Under the pieces are notes generated by a model. It searched no databases. It was not told the DNA's origin and saw nothing but the letters and a program-made list of their open reading frames with translations. From assembly GCA_018053995.1 (NCBI GenBank), contig JAGPKJ010000001.1, forward strand, positions 5,566 through 56,751: a stretch of 51,186 nt of DNA, in the 5' to 3' direction. The position numbers and the translations under genes were made by a program. Each line of letters opens with the position of its first letter. Positions within the stretch are counted from its first letter, which is position 1. Source of the DNA: Lachnospiraceae bacterium. GTDB lineage: Bacteria > Bacillota > Clostridia > Lachnospirales > Lachnospiraceae. Positions 7,862 to 17,041 of the stretch are shown piece by piece.

Positions 7862-9229
7862 CTATTTTTTCATCTCGCTGGCACGTATCAGTTTTAATTT
7901 TTTCTTAACCTTTGCTTCAAGATTCAGTTTTTCATCAAATCTGTTTGCAGAGAACAGATAGATATATTCGGCATCTATCCGCGCTTTCTTGGCATTACCC
8001 ATCAGATTCTCGAATTCATCGAAAGTCATCATAGGTCTGTCCCAGTTGCAGAGACATATAAGTGTCTTACCGTCGCCGTCCTGTGCAACAAGGTCTATCG
8101 TTCCATCCTTGCCGACCCACATGCCACTCTTTTCATATTTGAATGGAAGTATCTCTCTTTCATTCTGATCAGCCATATACTGTGAACATACCTGCCTGAA
8201 ATATGGTGATACATAATGCCTGAATCCCGGAGCGATACATAGACTATAAAATTCTGATACAGACAAAGTATTAAGCCGGCTCATGTTCGGATAAATGAAA
8301 GTAAAATAGAAATTCAGAAAATGATCTGATATTCCGTATATACCCTTCTGAGTATTGGCTTTTCCTGCCGTATCATATGAAAATACTTTTTCTACAAGAC
8401 CAAGTTCCATAAGGTTTTTGATATATACGCTTATCTTTGCCCTTGAAAATCCTGTGTGTTCATACAGATCATTCAGCTTATGATTACCTGCAGCGATTGA
8501 AGCCAATATAGTATTATAGACAGCAGTTTCACGCAGCTCTGCTGAAACAAGGTTTGCACCTTCATCATAAAGAACACCTGAATGCTTAAGAATACTTCTG
8601 CATATATTTTCCTTGATCGATATCTTATCATCAAAAGCTTCCCATAATCCCGGATATCCGCCAAGTATGGAATAAGCCTCTACGCATTCTTCTCTGTCAA
8701 AATCATGAAAATATTCAGACATTTCGTCAAATGGCAGTGGACATATCTTAAGAAATCCCGATATCTCATATGCTGCCTCTCCTATATGAGAGACAAGGCT
8801 GTTCTCGACCCAGCCGACACTTGAGCTTACAAGTATAACGAATACATCCCGTTTGCACCACTGACTGTGAACGAAGTCAACAAGCTGTCCAACGAAATCA
8901 TCACTGGACTTGATCAGATTTACAAATTCGTCGATAACAATGACCAGTTTCCCGGTTCCTTTTTCGGCAACTGCATTAAATATATCTTTATATTCCGGAA
9001 ATTGGAGCGTCTTTATACCTGCAGATGCCAGGTTCATGCCCCATTGATAACGCAACTCCCTGTCTGATGCCGGAACTGCAGAAAAATAACAGGATGACTT
9101 ATCGGATACAAATGTACTGATAAGATCATGCTTTCCAATATTTTTACGACCATAGAGAACGATTATCTGACTGCCCTCTCTGCTGTAATTAGTATTAAGA
9201 TATCCTAATTCCGAACTTCTTGTAAACAC
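7862..9229 (-). CDS. AAA ATPase with DUF234-like C-terminal domain
   Basis: The 455-residue protein starts with GTG at 9227-9229; an in-frame stop at 9260 leaves no ATG upstream. Residues 1-20 fit the MF..R..EL start of the archaeal-type ATPase (ATPase_2) family. The P-loop is VLYGRKNIGKHDL, where the Ser/Thr after GK is His. Walker B is LVIVIDEF. A winged-helix section follows (YEHTGFSRAKISVYIKNLMELGLV). The C-terminal domain contains GTIDLVAQDGDGKTLICLCNW, like the PD-(D/E)xK-type core seen in DUF234. Cellular role is unknown; such proteins are widespread in anaerobes. The altered P-loop raises doubt about ATP hydrolysis. Confidence 0.7.
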   Translation of the reverse strand: MFTRSSELGYLNTNYSREGSQIIVLYGRKNIGKHDLISTFVSDKSSCYFSAVPASDRELRYQWGMNLASAGIKTLQFPEYKDIFNAVAEKGTGKLVIVIDEFVNLIKSSDDFVGQLVDFVHSQWCKRDVFVILVSSSVGWVENSLVSHIGEAAYEISGFLKICPLPFDEMSEYFHDFDREECVEAYSILGGYPGLWEAFDDKISIKENICRSILKHSGVLYDEGANLVSAELRETAVYNTILASIAAGNHKLNDLYEHTGFSRAKISVYIKNLMELGLVEKVFSYDTAGKANTQKGIYGISDHFLNFYFTFIYPNMSRLNTLSVSEFYSLCIAPGFRHYVSPYFRQVCSQYMADQNEREILPFKYEKSGMWVGKDGTIDLVAQDGDGKTLICLCNWDRPMMTFDEFENLMGNAKKARIDAEYIYLFSANRFDEKLNLEAKVKKKLKLIRASEMKK

Positions 9230-9269
9230 TGCTCCGTACCCCCCGTAATCAAAGCCCTGTCAAAATAGA

Positions 9270-11027
9270 TCAGACACTTTTGTCATCCGATATGATATCT
9301 TCTTTCTGTTTTATCATATCAAGAAGTTCAGTCATCTTATCTGCAGACATCGGCCTTCCGAGATAATAACCCTGGATATCGCAGCATCCTGCATTGCACA
9401 GATACTCAAACTGTTCTTTGCTTTCGACACCTTCGGCGATCGTATCGAGACCAAGCTTGCCAGCCATATAGATTATCGTCTCCATGATCACTTTACTGTT
9501 ATAATCTGTCGTAACAGTATCAATGAACGACTTGTCTATCTTCAGCGTATCAAGCGGAAGATTTTTCAGATATGAAAGTGATGAATACCCTGTTCCAAAA
9601 TCATCGAGAGAAATTTTAATTCCATAATCACGAAGAACCGTAAGCTTGTCAGTTATCTCCTTATAATCATTTATCAGTACAGATTCCGTTATCTCAAGTT
9701 CGATCTGCTTTGAACTAACGTGATACTTCTCTATCGTTTTCAATATCTCATCAATGAAACCATCCTGCTTATATTGTATTGCCGAGATATTCAATGACAG
9801 AACCGAATCGATTCCGAACTTATCGATCCATTCTGAAAAATGCTTTATACTGTTCTCTATAACAAATGAGCCAATCTGTACAATAGTACCGTTTTTCTCG
9901 GCTATAGGGATAAAATCTGAAGGCGGAATCATCTTTCCGTCATCATCACGCCATCTTATAAGTGCTTCCATGCCTCGCATTTTTGAAGACTTGATATCAT
10001 ACTGCGGCTGAAAATACATCTCAAAACTTTCGGAAAGTATAGCTTTCTTAAGCTTATTCTCTATCTGGATACTCCGCAGAAATTCGTGGATTATAGGTGC
10101 ATCAAAATACTGTATCGTATTTTTTCCGCTGGATTTTGATTTGAACATTACGATCTCAGCGCAGTTGATCAGTTCAAGTGGCTTTTGCGATGCTTCAGGG
10201 TATACTGCGACACCGACACTGACCGTTATCGACACACTCTGTCCTGAAGTTATATCATATGGCTTCTCCATTAATTCATGGATCTTGTCATAGACGTTCT
10301 CGACACTGTCAGCACCTACCGGATCATATATAGCTATACAAAAAATATCACTGTTAAAATGAGAGACAAGTACTTTGCTGCTGGAGAATACCTTGAATCT
10401 CTCCCCGACCATCTGCACTAGTTCATCACCTGCAGTGATTCCCATAGAATCATTGATCTTTCTAAAATCATCAATATCTATGAAAAGAACAGCAACTTCA
10501 CGATTTTCCTCAGGTGCTTTCTTTAGAAAATCGTCAAGCAGCGTAACAAAATAATTTCTGTTGTATAGACCTGTAAGATTGTCATTATAAGCCATATCCC
10601 TAAGCATCTCATTATTAAGGCTCAGTTTTGTGACATCACGAAATCTTATTGTCTTATACTTTGGGCGATGCATACCGTCATAGATAATCGTAACGATACA
10701 TTCAAGATGTTTGACTCCATCACGCATACAGACCTCGGCAGATGCTTTTTCAACGCTGCGCTTATCTGCGTAGATCGTATTCATCAGGAGCTGAGAATTC
10801 TCCTCATCAAAATAATCCGATAAAAGGCTTAGATCACTATAAGTCAATATCTTGACCTGAAAATAACTATCCCAGTCGCCATACGTAGATATTCTGTTAC
10901 TGTCATAATTATACAGAGCAAGCGCACTGCTGGATGAATCAGAAAGAATATTCAGCTCTTTATTCTCATCTATTAACTTTTTATTCATGGCCTTGAGAAG
11001 ATCGACCTGATATCTTAGATCATCCAT
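9270..11027 (-). CDS. c-di-GMP phosphodiesterase: PAS-like, degenerate GGDEF, EAL
   Basis: The start at 11027 gives 585 residues beginning MDDLRYQVDLL, with AGGGA just upstream. A longer frame would run 68 bp into asd. Residues 1-30 look like a coiled coil, and 35-150 like a PAS-type sensory domain. The GGDEF domain begins DNLTGLYNRNYF, but the signature is NSDIF at 225-229 instead of GGDEF, so cyclase activity is unlikely. The EAL domain keeps E354-A-L, the ITES motif (in ELEITES), DDFGTGYSSL, the LKIDKSF lysine region and the AEGVE motif, so it should hydrolyse c-di-GMP. No membrane segment is seen. It starts 25 bp after asd, so it may be co-transcribed with argH and asd. Confidence 0.85.
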   Translation of the reverse strand: MDDLRYQVDLLKAMNKKLIDENKELNILSDSSSSALALYNYDSNRISTYGDWDSYFQVKILTYSDLSLLSDYFDEENSQLLMNTIYADKRSVEKASAEVCMRDGVKHLECIVTIIYDGMHRPKYKTIRFRDVTKLSLNNEMLRDMAYNDNLTGLYNRNYFVTLLDDFLKKAPEENREVAVLFIDIDDFRKINDSMGITAGDELVQMVGERFKVFSSSKVLVSHFNSDIFCIAIYDPVGADSVENVYDKIHELMEKPYDITSGQSVSITVSVGVAVYPEASQKPLELINCAEIVMFKSKSSGKNTIQYFDAPIIHEFLRSIQIENKLKKAILSESFEMYFQPQYDIKSSKMRGMEALIRWRDDDGKMIPPSDFIPIAEKNGTIVQIGSFVIENSIKHFSEWIDKFGIDSVLSLNISAIQYKQDGFIDEILKTIEKYHVSSKQIELEITESVLINDYKEITDKLTVLRDYGIKISLDDFGTGYSSLSYLKNLPLDTLKIDKSFIDTVTTDYNSKVIMETIIYMAGKLGLDTIAEGVESKEQFEYLCNAGCCDIQGYYLGRPMSADKMTELLDMIKQKEDIISDDKSV

Positions 11028-11052
11028 TAGTGTCCCTGCTTCTAAATATCTT

Positions 11053-12138
11053 TTATTTTGCTGAAATATAATCGAGTGCTTTAAGTGTTTCTGCGCAAAG
11101 AACTGCACCGCCTGCAGCACCTCTTATCGTGTTATGCGAAAGTCCTACAAACTTCCAGTCATATACGGTATCTTCGCGAAGACGACCTATGCTTACGCCC
11201 ATGCCATGTTCAAAATCAACATCCTTTGTAACCTGCGGTCTGTCATCTTCTTCCATATATCTTATGAACTGCTTCGGTGCGCTCGGAAGTCCAAGCTTCT
11301 GCGGAAGACCTGAGAAATTAACAAGTTTCTCGACAAGCTGTTCCTTAGTAGGCTTCTTTCTGAACTTTACAAATGCAGCAGCAGTATGACCGTTAAGTAC
11401 CGGCACTCTTATGCACTGGCATGTGATGATCGGTGATTTTGCAGGAACGATAACTCCATTCTCTACCTTGCCCCATATCCTTAATGGTTCACGTTCGCTC
11501 TTCTCTTCTTCACCATTTATGAAAGGAATAACATTTCCAAGCATCTCAGGCCATTCCTTGAATGTCTTTCCGGCTCCTGATATAGCCTGATATGTAGTAG
11601 CGACTACTTCATATGGCTCATATTCCATCCATGCTGTAAGCGCAGGTGTGTAGCTCTGTATTGAGCAGTTAGGTTTGACAGCGATGAAACCATGTGTTGT
11701 GCCAAGACGCTTTTTCTGATATTTTATAACATCAAAATGTTCAGGATTGAGTTCCGGAACTACCATCGGAACATCAGGTGTCCATCTGTGTGCGCTATTA
11801 TTAGATACAACAGGAGTCTCAGTCTTTGCATATTCCTCTTCGATAGCACGTATCTCGTCTTTAGACATATCTACTGCTGAAAATAAGAAATCAACTTCAG
11901 AAGCGACTTTTTCTACGTCTTCAACGTTCATTACTACTATCTTTTTGACACTCTCAGGCATCGGTGTATCCATCTTCCATCTGTCGCCGACTGCTTCTTC
12001 ATACGTCTTTCCTGCCGATCTCGGGCTTGCTGCGATCGTTTTGACTTCAAACCATGGATGATTTTCCAATAAAGAGATGAATCTCTGACCGACCATTCCG
12101 GTTCCGCCAAGTATACCGACTTTCAGTTTCTCACTCAT
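11053..12138 (-). CDS. asd: Aspartate-semialdehyde dehydrogenase
   Basis: The 361-residue enzyme converts aspartyl phosphate to aspartate semialdehyde with NADPH, the branch point to Lys/DAP, Thr and Met. It has an N-terminal Rossmann motif (GILGGTGMVGQRF) and the catalytic cysteine C158 in VKPNCSIQS. Its length and the KPNCS context place it in the archaeal/fungal-like Asd branch rather than the E. coli one. It lies 26 bp downstream of argH on the same strand, so the two are probably co-transcribed. DAP made through this route would also feed peptidoglycan synthesis. Confidence 0.92.
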   Translation of the reverse strand: MSEKLKVGILGGTGMVGQRFISLLENHPWFEVKTIAASPRSAGKTYEEAVGDRWKMDTPMPESVKKIVVMNVEDVEKVASEVDFLFSAVDMSKDEIRAIEEEYAKTETPVVSNNSAHRWTPDVPMVVPELNPEHFDVIKYQKKRLGTTHGFIAVKPNCSIQSYTPALTAWMEYEPYEVVATTYQAISGAGKTFKEWPEMLGNVIPFINGEEEKSEREPLRIWGKVENGVIVPAKSPIITCQCIRVPVLNGHTAAAFVKFRKKPTKEQLVEKLVNFSGLPQKLGLPSAPKQFIRYMEEDDRPQVTKDVDFEHGMGVSIGRLREDTVYDWKFVGLSHNTIRGAAGGAVLCAETLKALDYISAK

Positions 12139-12164
12139 TTTTTCTTTCTCCTCTCAAAATCAGA

Positions 12165-13577
12165 TCAATTAGACCGCTTCTCTGTTTTCTGCCTCAGTGT
12201 TCCTTCAGCAAGATACTGCCCGTAATCTCCCATAACATCCTTCATAGAAGTCTCTCCCGGTGCTCCATGCGTGATTCTGCGTTCAACGCACTCCTTGATG
12301 CTTATAGCCTTATATATGTCTTTATCAAACTTGTCGCTGAATGATTTCCATTCATCGATAGTAAGATCATCTAGCGGTTTCCCGTGTTCAATACAGTACA
12401 GTACAATATTGCCTATTACTGAATGCGCATCACGGAACGGGATTCCCTTTCCCACGAGATAATCAGCTGCATCCGTTGCATTTGTAAATCCGCCGGATGC
12501 ACTTTTTTCCATAGTATCCTTATTTATCTTCATTGTGCATATCATGCCATTATATAGTTTCAGACATCCAAGGACTGTATCAATCGCATCAAATGTGACC
12601 TGCTTGTCTTCCTGCAGATCCTTATCATATGCAAGCGGGATTCCCTTCATCGTAGTCAGGATCGACATCAGACTGCCATAGACTCTTCCCGTCTTTCCTC
12701 TTACGAGCTCTGCGATATCAGGATTCTTTTTCTGTGGCATGATACTGCTGCCTGTGGAATATCTGTCATCCATCTCGACAAATTTATACTCATTAGAATT
12801 CCAGGTTATCACTTCTTCGCAGCTTCTGCTGAGATGCATCATTATCATCGAAAGATCTGTCAAAAATTCGATAAGATAATCTCTGTCAGATACAGAATCC
12901 ATGCTGTTATCTGTAGGCTTGTCAAATCCAAGAAGCTTCGCAGTCTCATTCCTGTCAAGCGGATATGTCGTACCGGCAAGTGCGCCCGAGCCAAGTGGAC
13001 ATTCATTAAGTCTGCTGCGCGTGTCTTTAAGCCTCGATCTGTCACGCTTTATCATCTCAAAATATGCGCCGAAATGATGTGCCAGCGTAACCGGCTGTGC
13101 TTTCTGCATATGTGTAAATCCCGGCATAAAAGTATCTATGTTATCATTCATGATCCCAAGGATCGTCTTCTGAAGATCATAGAGTTCATCATCTATATCA
13201 AGGATCTCGTCGCGAATATACATCTTCATATCAAGTGCGACCTGATCGTTGCGGCTTCTTCCGGTATGAAGTTTCTTTCCCGCATCGCCCACTCTCTTTA
13301 TCAGTTCAGCTTCAACAAAGCTGTGAATATCTTCACATTCATCAGTGATCACAAGCTCGCCTGCTTCAATATCAGAAAGTATGCCGCCCAGACCGTCTAT
13401 CATGTCGGCAGATTCTTTCTTTGTGACGATACCGCAGTCACCAAGCATCTGCGCCTGCGCGATGCTACCACGTATATCCTGTCTGTATAATCTTTTATCA
13501 AATGAAATGGAATTTTGGAAGTCTGAAGCGTCCTTATCAAGAGCGCCCTGAAATCTTCCTCCCCAGAGCTGTGCCAT
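12165..13577 (-). CDS. argH: Argininosuccinate lyase
   Basis: The 470-residue enzyme cleaves argininosuccinate to arginine and fumarate, the last step of arginine synthesis. The N-terminus LWGGRFQGALDKDASDF and the fumarase-superfamily signature GSSIMPQKKNPD are clear. HTGRSRNDQVALD and FTHMQKAQPVTLAHH are further hallmark segments. Length is normal for the family (about 460). It is the first gene of a probable argH-asd unit with a predicted promoter at 13615-13643. No other arg gene is present in the window. Confidence 0.95.
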   Translation of the reverse strand: MAQLWGGRFQGALDKDASDFQNSISFDKRLYRQDIRGSIAQAQMLGDCGIVTKKESADMIDGLGGILSDIEAGELVITDECEDIHSFVEAELIKRVGDAGKKLHTGRSRNDQVALDMKMYIRDEILDIDDELYDLQKTILGIMNDNIDTFMPGFTHMQKAQPVTLAHHFGAYFEMIKRDRSRLKDTRSRLNECPLGSGALAGTTYPLDRNETAKLLGFDKPTDNSMDSVSDRDYLIEFLTDLSMIMMHLSRSCEEVITWNSNEYKFVEMDDRYSTGSSIMPQKKNPDIAELVRGKTGRVYGSLMSILTTMKGIPLAYDKDLQEDKQVTFDAIDTVLGCLKLYNGMICTMKINKDTMEKSASGGFTNATDAADYLVGKGIPFRDAHSVIGNIVLYCIEHGKPLDDLTIDEWKSFSDKFDKDIYKAISIKECVERRITHGAPGETSMKDVMGDYGQYLAEGTLRQKTEKRSN

Positions 13578-13614
13578 ATAGAATATCTCCGATCAATCTG
13601 ATTTATTAAATCAT

Positions 13615-13643
13615 AGTTTAGCATATCACTATTACCATTTCAA
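13615..13643 (-). promoter_or_regulatory. Predicted promoter for argH
   Basis: On the minus strand TTGAAA (13643-13638) and TAAACT (13620-13615) are separated by 17 bp, about 35 bp upstream of the argH start. It lies just past the nrdG terminator. Confidence 0.5.
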
Positions 13644-13654
13644 GAATAAAAAGC

Positions 13655-13721
13655 AATAAAAAGCCCATAAAAACTTATACATTATCGGAATTCTCCGGTA
13701 TTGTATAAATCTACATGGGCT
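13655..13721 (-). terminator. Long nested hairpin terminator downstream of nrdG
   Basis: Three stems are nested. AGCCCAT (13662-13668) pairs with ATGGGCT (13715-13721). Inside it TTATACA pairs with TGTATAA, and inside that CGGA pairs with TCCG. On the minus strand the last arm is followed by TTTTTATTG, so it can end nrdG transcription before the argH promoter. The stacked stems with symmetrical internal loops are longer than a usual terminator. Confidence 0.65.
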
Positions 13722-13797
13722 ATGCTATATATTTCCCTATAATCTTAAGTACTGACCTTTTGGCTCTGTCTGCATAAAAAACAAACTTAATCCAGCT

Positions 13798-14328
13798 CTA
13801 TCTGCATAGATCATCTGATATACATGTTATCACGCCGGTCTTTTCAGTCTTTTTGACATCGATCAGTCTCTGATTAGATGAACCTCTGTATGATAGCGAG
13901 ATATCTTTTTTCTCTATCATAAACTCGCCATCCACAAGCACGTCTATGAGTGAAAGAAGTTTATCCGTCACTTCGCATCTGGCTCTGCCCGCGCCTTTTA
14001 GTTCATCATATGTATATCCGCTATACATCCAGATCGATTTCTCCGGATATATTCTTCTTATTTCCTCGATCAGAGGAAGAAGTGCGCGCTGATTATCCGG
14101 CTCCCATGGTTCACCGCCAAGAACGGTAAAACCGCTGATATATGCAGGCTTCAGAAGTTCAATGATCTGTCTTCTTACATCATCAGTAAATTCTTCTCCA
14201 TATGAAAAATCCCACGTTTCCGGTTGAAAGCATTCTTTGCAGTGATGAGTACATCCGCTCACGAACAGCGTCACCCTGACTCCGGGACCATCAGCTATAT
14301 CTGTTTTTTTAATGTTTCCGTAATTCAT
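13798..14328 (-). CDS. nrdG: Anaerobic ribonucleotide reductase activating enzyme
   Basis: The start at 14328 (AAGGA 8 nt upstream) gives 176 residues beginning MNYGNIKKTDIADGPGVRV. The radical SAM cluster motif is C26-x3-C30-x2-C33 (CTHHCKEC), and a Gly-rich SAM-binding stretch GGEPWEP follows. It cleaves S-adenosylmethionine to put the glycyl radical on NrdD. Length is typical (about 155-180). It lies 142 bp downstream of nrdD, with a copy of the dispersed intergenic motif between them, so it may be read both from the nrdD promoter and from its own. Confidence 0.93.
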   Translation of the reverse strand: MNYGNIKKTDIADGPGVRVTLFVSGCTHHCKECFQPETWDFSYGEEFTDDVRRQIIELLKPAYISGFTVLGGEPWEPDNQRALLPLIEEIRRIYPEKSIWMYSGYTYDELKGAGRARCEVTDKLLSLIDVLVDGEFMIEKKDISLSYRGSSNQRLIDVKKTEKTGVITCISDDLCR

Positions 14329-14363
14329 CTGATTTTCCTTATAAAATAATACATATGATGCAG

Positions 14364-14417
14364 GTGTCAAAGCAGCAATATATTATGATGAGGCGAATTG
14401 CTGTGAGTGTCAAAAAG
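14364..14417 (+). repeat. Two copies of the dispersed GTGTCAAA motif between nrdD and nrdG
   Basis: GGTGTCAAAGCAGCAAT begins at 14363, and GTGAGTGTCAAAAAG is at 14403-14417. Between them are TATTATGATG and GGCGAATTGCTGT. The same blocks occur in five other intergenic regions of the window, always upstream of minus-strand genes. Confidence 0.6.
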
Positions 14418-14470
14418 AAATCTTGTTATGACATAATGAACTATGATCTGCTTTGTTATACCTCACGATA

Positions 14471-16666
14471 TCACAGATGAAGCACACGTTCCTTGATTTC
14501 CTGAGTACGCCCCTGATTCCAGAACTGTGTTCCAATATAACCGCAAGTTCGTCTGGCAACATTCATCTTGTCCTGATCACGATTGTGACAGTTCGGGCAT
14601 TCCCAAACAAGTTTTCCCTCTTCATCATTAACAATCTTGATCTCTCCGTCATAACCGCATACCTGACAGTAATCACTCTTTGTATTTAACTCTGCATACA
14701 TTATGTTGCTGTATATATGCTGCATAAGTGCAAGAACAGCCGGAATATTATTCTGCATATTAGGTACTTCTACATAGCTTACAGCGCCGCCCGGTGAGAG
14801 TTTCTGAAATTCTGACTCAAAGCTGAGTTTCGTAAATGCATCTATGTTCTCTGTAACATGTACGTGATAGCTGTTTGTTATATAATTCTTATCAGTGACT
14901 CCCGGAATCATGCCGAACCGCTTCTGCAGGCACTTGGCAAACTTGTATGTTGTTGATTCAAGTGGTGTGCCATATACACTGTAATCGATATTCTCTGCTT
15001 TCTTCCATACTGCACATGCATCATTAAGTTTATGCATTACCTTAAGCGCAAATTCTTTCCCTTCAGAATCCGTATGAGATTCCCCGGTCATGTACTTCGT
15101 ACACTCGCAAAGTCCCGCATATCCAAGCGAAATCGTTGAATATCCGCCGTAGAGCAGCTTATCTATCGTTTCACCTTTTTCAAGACGTGCAAGTGCGCCA
15201 TACTGCCAAAGGATCGGAGCAACATCTGATTTTGTTCCGAGAAGTCTTTCATGGCGAATCCGCAGCGCTCTGTGACAGAGCTCAAGCCTTTCATCCATTA
15301 TTTCCCAGAACTTGTTCATGTCTTTTCCTGATGAACATGCCGCATCTACAAGATTGATCGTTACTACACCCTGATTAAAACGTCCATAATACTTATGCTT
15401 ATCCGTACTATAGTTCTCAGCCTTGGCAACATTGCCTATAGCCTGTGTCCTGTCCGGAGTAAGAAAGCTTCTGCACCCCATGCACGGATATACATCTCCC
15501 TTATCCTGTTCCATTATCTTTGCGGAAATGAAATCCGGAGTCATCCTCTTTGCGGTACATCTGGCAGCGAGCTTAGTCAGTTCCCAATATTTTGATCCTT
15601 CACTTATATTGTCTTCTTCAAGTACATATATGAGTTTAGGAAATGCAGGTGTGATGAAAACGCCTTTCTCATTCTTTACGCCTTTGATACGCTGATTAAG
15701 CATCTCCTCGATGACCATCGCAAGATCGTCTCTTGTACGTCCTTCCGGCACTTCATCGATATACATAAAGACCGTAACAAAAGGAGCCTGTCCGTTAGTC
15801 GTCATAAGTGTGATGACCTGATACTGTATCATCTGAACACCACGATTGATTTCTTCCTTTACGCGCATTTCCGCGATCTCAGCTATCTTGTCATCTGATA
15901 CCTTTATGCCTTCCGCATCAAATTCACGTCTTACTTCCTTGAGAAGTTTTTCGCGGCTCACCTGAACAAACGGTGCAAGATGTGAAAGTGATATGCTCTG
16001 TCCGCCGTACTGTGAACTTGCTATCTGAGCTATGCTCTGAGTAGCGATATTACAAGCCGTAGAAAAACTCTTTGGCTTATCTATCATAGTCTCACTTATT
16101 ACAGTACCGTTCTGAAGCATATCCTCAAGATTTACGAGGCAGCAGTTATGCATGTGCTGCGCAAAATAATCTGCATCATGGAAGTGGATTATTCCTTTTT
16201 CATGAGCATCAACGATATCTTCAGGAAGGAGAAATCTCTTCGTAATATCTTTGCTTACTTCTCCGGCCATATAGTCTCTCTGAACACTGTTTACGACAGG
16301 ATTTTTATTCGAATTCTCCTGCTTTACTTCCTCGTTATTGAATTCCAGCAGACTGAGGATCTGATCATCAGTTGAATTAGACTTTCTGACAAGAGCTCTA
16401 TCATAACGGTATGTTATGTAATTTCTCGCAAGTTTCGTCGCGCCGCAAAGCATAAGCTGATCTTCGACCATATCCTGTATCTCTTCGACATTGGCTGCAC
16501 GATTGAGCATTCCGCATTTTGATTCAACATTTTTAGAAATATCATCTATCTTTTCATCGCTGAGTCTGCAATCCTCATCAACTGTCTCATTTGCCTTATG
16601 AATAGCTGCATTGATCTTCTTTATATCAAACTCCGACTCAACACCGCTTCTTTTGATAATGTTCAT
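14471..16666 (-). CDS. nrdD: Anaerobic (class III) ribonucleoside-triphosphate reductase
   Basis: The enzyme reduces NTPs to dNTPs using a glycyl radical, with formate as the usual reductant. The start at 16666 gives 731 residues beginning MNIIKRSGVESEFDIKKI; GGAGG lies upstream with a long spacer. A GTG start at 16750 would add 28 residues. The N-terminal ATP-cone (to about 95) implies allosteric control by ATP/dATP. The C-terminus has a zinc site of two CxxC pairs (CQVCGYDG and CPNCHN) and the radical loop RRTCGYIGTQFWNQGR, with the radical glycine at G709. Predicted NrdR boxes overlap its promoter. Confidence 0.95.
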   Translation of the reverse strand: MNIIKRSGVESEFDIKKINAAIHKANETVDEDCRLSDEKIDDISKNVESKCGMLNRAANVEEIQDMVEDQLMLCGATKLARNYITYRYDRALVRKSNSTDDQILSLLEFNNEEVKQENSNKNPVVNSVQRDYMAGEVSKDITKRFLLPEDIVDAHEKGIIHFHDADYFAQHMHNCCLVNLEDMLQNGTVISETMIDKPKSFSTACNIATQSIAQIASSQYGGQSISLSHLAPFVQVSREKLLKEVRREFDAEGIKVSDDKIAEIAEMRVKEEINRGVQMIQYQVITLMTTNGQAPFVTVFMYIDEVPEGRTRDDLAMVIEEMLNQRIKGVKNEKGVFITPAFPKLIYVLEEDNISEGSKYWELTKLAARCTAKRMTPDFISAKIMEQDKGDVYPCMGCRSFLTPDRTQAIGNVAKAENYSTDKHKYYGRFNQGVVTINLVDAACSSGKDMNKFWEIMDERLELCHRALRIRHERLLGTKSDVAPILWQYGALARLEKGETIDKLLYGGYSTISLGYAGLCECTKYMTGESHTDSEGKEFALKVMHKLNDACAVWKKAENIDYSVYGTPLESTTYKFAKCLQKRFGMIPGVTDKNYITNSYHVHVTENIDAFTKLSFESEFQKLSPGGAVSYVEVPNMQNNIPAVLALMQHIYSNIMYAELNTKSDYCQVCGYDGEIKIVNDEEGKLVWECPNCHNRDQDKMNVARRTCGYIGTQFWNQGRTQEIKERVLHL

Positions 16667-16998
16667 CTTTCCAAGCCCCTCCATATCTGTTCCTTTATTC
16701 ATGATGCCATGATACATATGACCATTTTCTGGCAAATCAAATAAGCCCACTTAAACTTTCTTGATTATATAAGCACTCTAAAGTCCGTTGATCATCTATA
16801 GATTTCTAAGATATACAGGATTTCAAAGAATCATCGTCTGATTTTATAGCTTATCTTGTATCATTTTCTTTTCGTGTACACTATATATTGTATCATCGAG
16901 CAATCTTATGTCAAGAAATTGTGATAAGAAAAAAGTCACAAAATTCAGCTCGAATTTTCTACGAACAAACATTATGGAATACTTCCTGGCTGTTTACG
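16667..16998. other. 332-bp nrdD leader and upstream region
   Basis: No gene is seen between the nrdD start and the tRNA terminator, apart from a possible 28-codon N-terminal extension of nrdD up to a GTG at 16750. The region holds the nrdD promoter and its predicted NrdR operator (16846-16914). If the promoter is right, the leader is about 215 nt. No riboswitch was recognised in it. Confidence 0.7.
16846..16914 (-). promoter_or_regulatory. nrdD promoter with paired NrdR boxes
   Basis: The plus-strand sequence ACACTATATATTGTAT (16878-16893) matches the NrdR box consensus acaCwATATATwGtgt very well. A weaker second copy (ATAGCTTATCTTGTAT, 16846-16861) lies 32 bp away start to start, the known spacing of paired NrdR boxes. 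On the minus strand TTGACA (16914-16909) and TACAAT (16892-16887) form a promoter with a 16-bp spacer whose -10 lies inside the strong box. NrdR with bound dATP would therefore block nrdD transcription. Confidence 0.75.
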
Positions 16999-17032
16999 CA
17001 AAAAAAACAGACCCATATTTGATATGAGTCTG
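16999..17032 (-). terminator. Rho-independent terminator of the tRNA-Thr transcript
   Basis: CAGACCCATAT (17008-17018) pairs with ATATGAGTCTG (17022-17032) around a 3-nt loop. A run of eight A on the left gives a T-run for the minus strand. It lies 9 bp past the tRNA. Confidence 0.85.
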
Positions 17033-17041
17033 TTCTAGACA

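Noticed and set aside
11028..11120. Upstream start for the EAL protein
   Set aside because: It would add 31 residues that only mirror the asd C-terminal coding frame; the ATG at 11027 has AGGGA at good spacing.
12834..13490. 218-codon open frame on the plus strand
   Set aside because: It lies wholly antisense to argH, which has complete family motifs. No ribosome site or recognisable domain supports it.
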